DNA from: Fen-999 sp035505955
GTDB taxonomy: Bacteria > Pseudomonadota > Gammaproteobacteria > Burkholderiales > Rhodocyclaceae
Direction: 5' to 3'
DNA length: 10,430 bases
Assembly (NCBI GenBank): GCA_035505955.1
Contig: DATJQH010000038.1
Coordinates: forward strand, 1 to 10,430
Shown here: positions 1 through 5,514 of the stretch, one piece after another
Numbering within the stretch: the first letter of the stretch is position 1
Layout: the number at the start of each line of letters is the position of its first letter
Notes under the pieces: model-generated
Told to the model about the DNA's origin: nothing
Seen by the model: the letters and a program-made list of their open reading frames with translations, nothing else
The model's database searches: none
Program-made: the position numbers and the translations under genes

Positions 1-137
1 TCGCGCGACGACTGCTGGCGATCGATGTCGCCGAGCATGACGTGGTGGCCCTGGCGCGCCAGCCAGCCGGCCAGGTTGGTCGCCAGCGTGCTCTTGCCGC
101 TGCCCCCCTTCGGGTTGGCCACCATGACGCTCTTCAT
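1..137 (-). CDS. ParA/MinD-family P-loop ATPase, N-terminal 45 residues (cut by window edge)
   Basis: Only the first 45 codons are present; the gene continues beyond base 1. The visible protein has the deviant Walker A box of ParA/MinD ATPases, KGGSGKST at residues 10-17, with both the signature lysine (K10) and the P-loop lysine (K15). The Walker A' strand follows as GDIDRQQSS at about residues 36-44. Such ATPases dimerise on ATP and use the nucleoid or membrane as a surface to position DNA, chemoreceptors or other large cargo; which cargo cannot be told from this fragment. The start ATG overlaps the stop of qor as ATGA, and I see no good Shine-Dalgarno before it, so translation is probably coupled to qor. 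The family assignment is secure from the motif. The alternative, a MinD- or CobQ-like protein, cannot be excluded without the rest of the gene. Confidence 0.85.
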   Translation of the reverse strand, partial: MKSVMVANPKGGSGKSTLATNLAGWLARQGHHVMLGDIDRQQSSR

Positions 138-1108
138 GGCAGGAGCACCGTCGAACCCGTCGTCCTGCGCGCCGCAAGATCGGCCTGTGCCCGCCCGGCG
201 TCTTTGAGCGGGTAGACCTGATTGACCTCGATCTTCACCTTGCCCGCCATCACGACATCGAACAGTTCCGCAGCCATGGCCTGCAGGTCCGTGCGCTTGG
301 CCGTGTACGCGAACAGCGACGGCCGCGTGACGAACAGCGAACCACGCTTCGTCAGTTCGAGCAGGTCGACCGGAGGCACGGGCCCGGAACTGTTCCCGAA
401 CGTGACCATCGTGCCCAGCGGCCGCAGGCAGTCGAGCGAGCCCGAAAACGTATCCTTGCCGATGGAGTCGTAGACCACGGGCACGCCCTCGCCGCCGGTG
501 ATCTCGCGCACTCGCTCTGTGAAGTTCTCGCGCGTGTAGATGATCGGATGGTCGCAGCCGTGGGCCTTGGCCAGCGCGGCTTTCTCGTCCGAACTCACGG
601 TGCCGATGACGTTCGCCCCCAGCGCCTTCGCCCACTGGCAGACGATCAGGCCGACGCCGCCGGCCGCAGCGTGGATCAGGATCGTGTCGCCCGGCTGCAC
701 GCGGTAGGTGCGGCGCAGCAGGTACTGCGCGGTCAGGCCCTGCAGCATCATGGCCGCGGCGGTCTTGAAGGCGATCGTATCCGGCAGCTTGACGAGGCGG
801 TCGGCCGGGATGTTGCGTGCCTCGGCGTAGGCGCCCGGCGGCCCGCCCGCGTAGGCAACGCGATCGCCCACTTTCAGGTCGGTGACGTCGCGGCCAACCG
901 CGCTGACAACGCCGGCGCCTTCCAGGCCAATGCCGGATGGCAACGGCAAGGGATACAGGCCCGTCCGGTGATAGACGTCGATGAAGTTCAGGCCGACCGC
1001 GGAATGGGCTACCGTCGCTTCGCCGGCGGCGGGTGCGGGCACGGCAATCTCCTCCCAACTCAGGACTTCTGGGCCCCCGGTTTCATGGAAAAGGATCGCA
1101 CGTGTCAT
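134..1108 (-). CDS. qor: NADPH:quinone oxidoreductase (zeta-crystallin type)
   Basis: A 324-residue zinc-free medium-chain dehydrogenase/reductase that reduces quinones with NADPH in the cytoplasm; the length is typical of bacterial Qor. The N-terminal catalytic domain carries the Qor hallmarks NFIDVYHRTGLY (residues 41-52) and GLEGAG (61-66). The nucleotide-binding Rossmann fold carries AAAGGVG (147-153). The structural and catalytic zinc ligands of alcohol dehydrogenases are not evident, as expected for this subfamily. The start at MTRAILFHETGG is chosen because an AGAGG Shine-Dalgarno (complement of 1115-1119) lies 6 nt upstream and the protein aligns from there with the usual family N-terminus. 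The same reading frame stays open far upstream, antisense to the transporter gene, but that extension is low-complexity shadow coding. The gene is divergent from the transporter and overlaps the next leftward gene (a ParA-type ATPase) by ATGA, implying a two-gene transcript. Confidence 0.95.
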   Translation of the reverse strand: MTRAILFHETGGPEVLSWEEIAVPAPAAGEATVAHSAVGLNFIDVYHRTGLYPLPLPSGIGLEGAGVVSAVGRDVTDLKVGDRVAYAGGPPGAYAEARNIPADRLVKLPDTIAFKTAAAMMLQGLTAQYLLRRTYRVQPGDTILIHAAAGGVGLIVCQWAKALGANVIGTVSSDEKAALAKAHGCDHPIIYTRENFTERVREITGGEGVPVVYDSIGKDTFSGSLDCLRPLGTMVTFGNSSGPVPPVDLLELTKRGSLFVTRPSLFAYTAKRTDLQAMAAELFDVVMAGKVKIEVNQVYPLKDAGRAQADLAARRTTGSTVLLP

Positions 1109-1114
1109 GACAAG

Positions 1115-1119
1115 CCTCT
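1115..1119 (-). promoter_or_regulatory. Ribosome binding site of qor
   Basis: AGAGG on the minus strand, 6 nt before the ATG at 1108. It decides the qor start, because the open frame continues about 2.2 kb further upstream without a stop. Confidence 0.7.
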
Positions 1120-1132
1120 CGTTGCATAAGGT

Positions 1133-1162
1133 GATATGTTGCGGACCGCACGGCTTCCGCAA
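1133..1162 (-). promoter_or_regulatory. Candidate sigma-70 promoter for qor
   Basis: On the minus strand TTGCGG (complement of 1157-1162) is followed after 18 nt by CATATC (complement of 1133-1138), upstream of the qor ribosome site. The match to consensus is partial and the call is weak. The -35 box would lie within one arm of the inverted repeat at 1138-1163, so a protein bound there would be expected to block or modulate this promoter. Confidence 0.2.
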
Positions 1163-1163
1163 C
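1138..1163. promoter_or_regulatory. Perfect inverted repeat in the qor/OPT divergent region (candidate operator)
   Basis: GTTGCGGA (1138-1145) and TCCGCAAC (1156-1163) are perfect inverted copies separated by 10 nt. They lie in the 87-bp region between the divergent starts of qor and the OPT transporter. Arm centres are about 18 bp apart, under two helical turns, which suits a dimeric regulator; the element could also form a hairpin in an OPT leader transcript. No regulator gene is seen next to it, so the binding protein is unknown. The rest of the region, 1109-1195, holds only the two ribosome sites and weak promoter-like boxes. Confidence 0.45.
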
Positions 1164-1184
1164 GAAAATTCTACCGCCATAGTT

Positions 1185-1189
1185 AGGGG
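1185..1189 (+). promoter_or_regulatory. Ribosome binding site of the OPT transporter
   Basis: AGGGG lies 6 nt before the ATG at 1196, a strong Shine-Dalgarno supporting that start over later in-frame ATG codons. Confidence 0.75.
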
Positions 1190-1195
1190 AAAACG

Positions 1196-3412
1196 ATGAC
1201 GCAGCCCTTCCAGCCCTTTGTCCCGGCCGACGCGAGGCTGCCGGAGCTGAATCCCGTCAGCCTGATCATGGGTGCCGTGCTGGGCATGATCTTCGGCGCC
1301 TCCTCGCTCTATCTGGTGCTCAAGGTGGGCTTGACGGTCAGCGCGTCCATCCCGGTTGCGGTGATCGGCATCACGCTCTACAGGCTGTTCCACAAGCTGG
1401 GCGCGCGCGAATCCACCGTACTGGAGGAAAACATCGTCCAGACGGCGGGCTCCGCCGGCGAATCGATCGCCTTCGGCGTCGGCGTGACCATGCCCGCGAT
1501 CCTGATCCTGGGTTTCGACCTCGAAGTCACGCGCATCATGCTGGTTGCCGTGCTCGGCAGCGTGCTCGGCATCCTGATGATGATTCCGCTGCGGCGCACG
1601 ATGATCGTCGCCCTGCACGGCGAACTGAAATATCCCGAAGGCACCGCCTGCGCGGAGGTGTTGAAGGCGGCGGCCGTCAAGGCCAGCCAGGCTTCCGCCG
1701 ATGCCGCCCGGCGCGCGGCCATGATCTTCACGGGGCTCGGCGTCGGCATCGTGTACAAGGTGCTCAACGTCGCCCTGAAGGGCTGGAAGGATATCCCCGG
1801 CACAGTGTTCGGCGCCCCGTTCAAGGGGGGCTCCATCGCCTGCGAGGTTTCGCCCGAGTTGCTCGGCGTCGGCTACATCATCGGCCCGCGCATCGCTGCC
1901 ATCATGTGCGGCGGCGGCGTGCTGGCCTACCTCGTGCTGATCCCGTTGGTCCAGTTCTTCGGCGCCAACCTGACCGAACCCCTGGCACCCGGCGGCAAGC
2001 TGATCAGCGCCATGTCGCCCAACGAGATTCGCGGCGCCTACATCCTGTACATCGGCGCTGGCGCCGTCGCAACGGCTGGCATCATCAGCCTGATTCAGGC
2101 CCTGCCGACCATCTGGCACAGCATCCGCGCCAGCCTGGGCGACCTTTCCAGCATCGGCGCAACCGCCGGCTCCGGCCGCACCGACGACGACATCCCGATG
2201 AAGTGGGTCCTCGTCGGCGTGCTCGGCATCATCGCGGCCATCTCGCTGGCCGCGCCGCTGCACATGAACGTGCTCGGCGCGATCCTGATCCTGCTGTTCG
2301 GCTTTCTGTTCGTCACCGTTTCGTCGCGCCTGACCGGCCAGGTCGGGTCGACGTCGAATCCCATCTCCGGCATGACCATCGCGACTTTGCTGCTCACCTG
2401 CCTGATCTTCCTCGTCGTCGGCTGGACGGGCGGCCAGTACTACGTGACGGCGCTCTCCGTCGGCGCAATCGTCTGCATCGCCTCCAGCAACGCCGGCACG
2501 ACCTCGCAGGACCTCAAGACCGGTTTCCTGATCGGCTCCACGCCGCGCATGCAGCAGTACGCCATCATCGTCGGCTCGCTGCTGTCGGCCGTGGTACTCG
2601 GGCCCATCCTCCTGACGCTGAACGAAGTCGGCACCGTTTATGTGCCGGCGGCGCAGGTTGCCCCCACCCTGACGACCGACCCGGCCGCGCTCACGGAGCG
2701 CGCGAGCCTCGTCGGTCCGCAGGCAGCGCAGGATGGCGGCACCTACCGCGTCTGGCACAAGACCGACGACCTCGGCGGCCCGGCCGGCAAGTACCTGACC
2801 GACGACAATGGCCGCGCCGTCTATCTGGTCGACCCGGGCATCAACGGCTTCCACACGACGCGCCCCGACGGCACCGAGGTACGCAAGTTCGACGCGCCCA
2901 AGGCCGTGCTCATGTCCTACATCATCAAGGGCATGCTGGAACGACATCTGCCCTGGGGCCTGGTGCTGTTCGGCGCCATGATCGCCATCATGCTTGAGAT
3001 GGTCGGCATCCCGTCGCTGGTGTTTGCGGTCGGCGTGTACCTGCCGCTGTCGACGACGCTGCCGATGTACGTCGGCGGTGCGATCCGCTGGTGGGTGGAC
3101 CGGCGCCAGGCGGGCACGCAACTGTCGCCCGAGGCGAGGGCGGCGGCCAGCGACAGCGGCATCGGCGTGCTGCTCTCCTCGGGCTACATCGCGGGCGGCG
3201 CGCTGGCCGGCATCGTCATCGCGTTCAGTGCGGGCGTCATGGTCGACTTCGACAAGGCCGTCGAAACCTGGGCCGGCGCGAACAACCCGTTCTACGCGGG
3301 CGCCCATGCCGATGTGCTATCGTTGATTCCCTTCGCGCTCCTGGTCGGCCTGCTGGCCTGGGTCGCCATGGAGCGCCGCAAGGCGGCCGCCGAGACCGGC
3401 AAGGCCAGGTAA
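1196..3412 (+). CDS. OPT-family oligopeptide transporter
   Basis: A 738-residue inner-membrane carrier of the oligopeptide transporter (OPT/YSL) superfamily, which imports short peptides or peptide-like metal chelates with protons. The first membrane segment begins around residue 22 and leads into SLYLVLKVGLTVSASIPVAV (37-56). The conserved family motifs follow: EENIVQTAGSAGES (77-90) and ELKYPEGTACAEVL (143-156). Many more hydrophobic segments run to the C-terminus, which ends in a basic tail. A soluble stretch at about 480-570, with the DPGINGFH motif, interrupts the membrane segments; I recall similar inserts in bacterial OPT proteins, so I do not treat it as a fusion. Length and motifs fit a complete bacterial OPT protein. 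It leads an apparent operon: the S46 peptidase gene starts 32 bp after its stop. Substrate is inferred to be di- or oligopeptides from that neighbour; a siderophore or metal-chelate substrate remains possible. Expression probably depends on the dyad-containing region just upstream. Confidence 0.93.
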   Translation: MTQPFQPFVPADARLPELNPVSLIMGAVLGMIFGASSLYLVLKVGLTVSASIPVAVIGITLYRLFHKLGARESTVLEENIVQTAGSAGESIAFGVGVTMPAILILGFDLEVTRIMLVAVLGSVLGILMMIPLRRTMIVALHGELKYPEGTACAEVLKAAAVKASQASADAARRAAMIFTGLGVGIVYKVLNVALKGWKDIPGTVFGAPFKGGSIACEVSPELLGVGYIIGPRIAAIMCGGGVLAYLVLIPLVQFFGANLTEPLAPGGKLISAMSPNEIRGAYILYIGAGAVATAGIISLIQALPTIWHSIRASLGDLSSIGATAGSGRTDDDIPMKWVLVGVLGIIAAISLAAPLHMNVLGAILILLFGFLFVTVSSRLTGQVGSTSNPISGMTIATLLLTCLIFLVVGWTGGQYYVTALSVGAIVCIASSNAGTTSQDLKTGFLIGSTPRMQQYAIIVGSLLSAVVLGPILLTLNEVGTVYVPAAQVAPTLTTDPAALTERASLVGPQAAQDGGTYRVWHKTDDLGGPAGKYLTDDNGRAVYLVDPGINGFHTTRPDGTEVRKFDAPKAVLMSYIIKGMLERHLPWGLVLFGAMIAIMLEMVGIPSLVFAVGVYLPLSTTLPMYVGGAIRWWVDRRQAGTQLSPEARAAASDSGIGVLLSSGYIAGGALAGIVIAFSAGVMVDFDKAVETWAGANNPFYAGAHADVLSLIPFALLVGLLAWVAMERRKAAAETGKAR

Positions 3413-3432
3413 GCCATTCAACCCCGACGATG

Positions 3433-3437
3433 AAAGG
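3433..3437 (+). promoter_or_regulatory. Ribosome binding site deciding the S46 peptidase start
   Basis: AAAGG lies 7 nt before the ATG at 3445. The in-frame ATG at 3430 has no such site, and starting at 3445 puts the lysines MKKK at the front of a normal signal peptide. Confidence 0.65.
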
Positions 3438-3444
3438 TCCCGTC

Positions 3445-5511
3445 ATGAAGAAGAAAATGTCCTGTCTACTCGTGAGCAGTTGCTGCGCTGCGCTGGCCGG
3501 GTCCGCCCTGGCCGCCGAAGGCATGTGGACGCTCGACAACCTGCCCGGCGACAAGATCGCCAAGGAATACGGCTTCCGCCCGACGGCCGAATGGAGCGAG
3601 AAGGTGATGCACAGTTCCGCGCGCCTCGCGGGCGGCTGCTCGGGTTCCTACATCTCCGCCGACGGCCTGGTGCTGACCAACCACCACTGCGGCGTGCATT
3701 GCGTCGAGGACCTGTCGACCGCCGACAAGGACTACGTGAAACTGGGTTTCCTCGCCAAATCGCGCCAAGAGGAAATCCAGTGCCCGGGCGTCGAGTTGAA
3801 CCGGCTCGACCAGATCACCGACGTTACGAAGGACGTCCAGGGTGCCCTGGCCGGCCTGTCGGGCGAGGCCTACGTGCGCGCCGAGCGCGCCGTCACGGCC
3901 AAGCTGACTTCCGCCTGTGCGGCCGGCGATGCGCAACGCACGCGCTGCGATGTCGTCGACCTCTATCACGGCGGCCGCTACCACCTGTATCGCTATCACC
4001 GCTTCCAGGACGTGCGCCTGGTATTCGTGCCCGAAAAGGACATCGCCTTCTTCGGCGGCGATCCGGACAACTTCAACTTCCCGCGCTACGACCTCGACAT
4101 GGCCCTCCTGCGCGCCTACGAGGACGGCAAACCCGCTGCAATCAAGGACTACTTCCCCGTTAACCCGGCCGGGGCCCGGGCCGGGGAGTTGGTGTTCGTC
4201 ACCGGCCATCCGGGTCACACCGATCGCCAGTTGACGCGCGACCAACTTGAACTCCTGCGCGATATCGGCCTCACGGACCGGCTGATCCGGCTCGCAGAGA
4301 TGCGCGGCATGCTGACGCAGTACGGCAGGAGCTCGGCCGAGGCTGCCCGGGTTTCGACGACCGATCTGTTCGGCGTCGAGAACTCCTTCAAGGCATTCAC
4401 CGGCGAATTGCAGACGCTGCAGGATCCCGCGTTCTGGCGCGCCAAGAATGCCGAGGAAACCCAGTTGCAGGCGTGGTACAGGAAGCATCCCGACAACAAG
4501 GGCGGCAACCCCTGGCAAGCCATCGCCGCTGCCGACCAGACGTATCGCGGCTTCGCGACAGAGTATCGCGTGCTCGAAGGCGCGGGCGGATTCTGGAGCC
4601 AGTACTTCGCCTATGCGCGCACGCTCGTCCGCGGCGCCAGCCAGCGCGCCAAGCCCAACGCCGAACGCTTCCGCGAGTACAGCGATGCGGCGCTGCCGCG
4701 CCAGGAGCAGTTGCTGTTCAGCACGGCGCCGATTTATCCCGACTACGAACGCGTCAAGCTTGGCTGGTCGCTTGGCAAGCTGCGCGAACTGCTGGGTGCG
4801 GATGACCCGCGCGTGAAGGCGATTCTCGGCCGCGACTCGCCGCAGCAGGTGGCCGACCGCGTCATCGCCGGCACGAAGCTGGGCGACGTCGAATTGCGGC
4901 GCAAGCTCTGGCAGGGCGGCCAGGCGGCCGTCGACGCCAACGACGACCCCATGATCCGGCTAGCCAGGATGGTCGAGCCCGATGCGCTGGCCGTGCGCAA
5001 GCGCTTCGAGGACGACGTCGAGTCGGTCATCCGCAAGAACACCGAGCGCATCGCCGCGGCCCGCTTTGCGATGTCCGGCACCGGCGTCTATCCCGATGCG
5101 ACGTTCACGCTGAGGCTGTCCTACGGCGACGTGCGCGGCTGGGATGAACATGGCCACACGGTGGCTCCGTTCACGACGTATGGGGGCGCCTTCGAGCGCG
5201 CCACTGGCGTCGATCCGTTCGCGTTGCCGCCGAGCTGGTTGGCGGCGAAGCCGAAGCTCGACATGGCGCAGCGCTTGAATTTCGTGACGACCAACGACAT
5301 CATCGGCGGCAACTCGGGCAGCCCGGTGATCAACCGCAACCGCGAGATCGTCGGCCTGATCTTCGACGGCAACATCCAAAGTCTGGGCGGCGATTTCTGG
5401 TACGACATCGCCACCAACCGTGCCGTCGCCGTGCACGCCGGCGCGATCATCGACGCACTCCAGAACATCTACGGCGCCGGCGACCTGGCGAAGGAGATGC
5501 TGGGCCGCTAG
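3445..5511 (+). CDS. Exported S46-family dipeptidyl-peptidase, DPP7-like
   Basis: A 688-residue serine exopeptidase that releases dipeptides from the N-terminus of peptides in the periplasm. Residues 1-23 form a signal peptide (MKKK, hydrophobic core, ALA-AE cleavage site). The chymotrypsin-like triad is visible: His in TNHHC (H81, the second His, by analogy with the AHC motif), Asp in YDLDMALLR (D218) and Ser in GGNSGSP (S624). N209 in DPDNFNF lies nine residues before the Asp, where the family has the Asn that holds the substrate amino terminus. Eighteen residues after the Ser comes G642 within FDGN; this position is Gly in DPP7 (hydrophobic P1 preference) and Arg or Ser in DPP11 (acidic P1), so DPP7-type specificity is inferred. 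Between Asp and Ser lies the mainly helical domain typical of S46. Cys13 follows VSS, a poor lipobox, so lipidation is unlikely but possible. The gene follows the OPT transporter by 32 bp and probably shares its transcript. Length is close to the usual 700 residues. Confidence 0.93.
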   Translation: MKKKMSCLLVSSCCAALAGSALAAEGMWTLDNLPGDKIAKEYGFRPTAEWSEKVMHSSARLAGGCSGSYISADGLVLTNHHCGVHCVEDLSTADKDYVKLGFLAKSRQEEIQCPGVELNRLDQITDVTKDVQGALAGLSGEAYVRAERAVTAKLTSACAAGDAQRTRCDVVDLYHGGRYHLYRYHRFQDVRLVFVPEKDIAFFGGDPDNFNFPRYDLDMALLRAYEDGKPAAIKDYFPVNPAGARAGELVFVTGHPGHTDRQLTRDQLELLRDIGLTDRLIRLAEMRGMLTQYGRSSAEAARVSTTDLFGVENSFKAFTGELQTLQDPAFWRAKNAEETQLQAWYRKHPDNKGGNPWQAIAAADQTYRGFATEYRVLEGAGGFWSQYFAYARTLVRGASQRAKPNAERFREYSDAALPRQEQLLFSTAPIYPDYERVKLGWSLGKLRELLGADDPRVKAILGRDSPQQVADRVIAGTKLGDVELRRKLWQGGQAAVDANDDPMIRLARMVEPDALAVRKRFEDDVESVIRKNTERIAAARFAMSGTGVYPDATFTLRLSYGDVRGWDEHGHTVAPFTTYGGAFERATGVDPFALPPSWLAAKPKLDMAQRLNFVTTNDIIGGNSGSPVINRNREIVGLIFDGNIQSLGGDFWYDIATNRAVAVHAGAIIDALQNIYGAGDLAKEMLGR

Positions 5512-5514
5512 GCC

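Noticed and set aside
2632..2910. Soluble insert of about 90 residues within the OPT transporter, considered as a domain fusion.
   Set aside because: I recall bacterial OPT proteins carrying a comparable loop with a DPGI-type motif at this place, so it is treated as family-typical.
1109..3307. A 2.2-kb open reading frame on the minus strand, in frame with and upstream of qor, antisense to the OPT transporter; it would make a 1057-residue fusion.
   Set aside because: The translation upstream of MTRAILF is a low-complexity run rich in Arg, Ala, Asp, Gly, His and Gln with no domain, as expected opposite a GC-rich gene. The qor start has its own ribosome site and the OPT frame is clearly the coding one.
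3091..3444. Upstream extension of the S46 peptidase frame into the end of the OPT gene.
   Set aside because: It would bury the signal peptide about 118 residues inside the protein and has shadow composition; the ATG at 3445 has a proper ribosome site.
4164..4187. GC-only repeat patch with two copies of GGCCGGGG inside the peptidase gene.
   Set aside because: It encodes Pro-Ala-Gly-Ala-Arg-Ala-Gly in frame; simple codon bias explains it.
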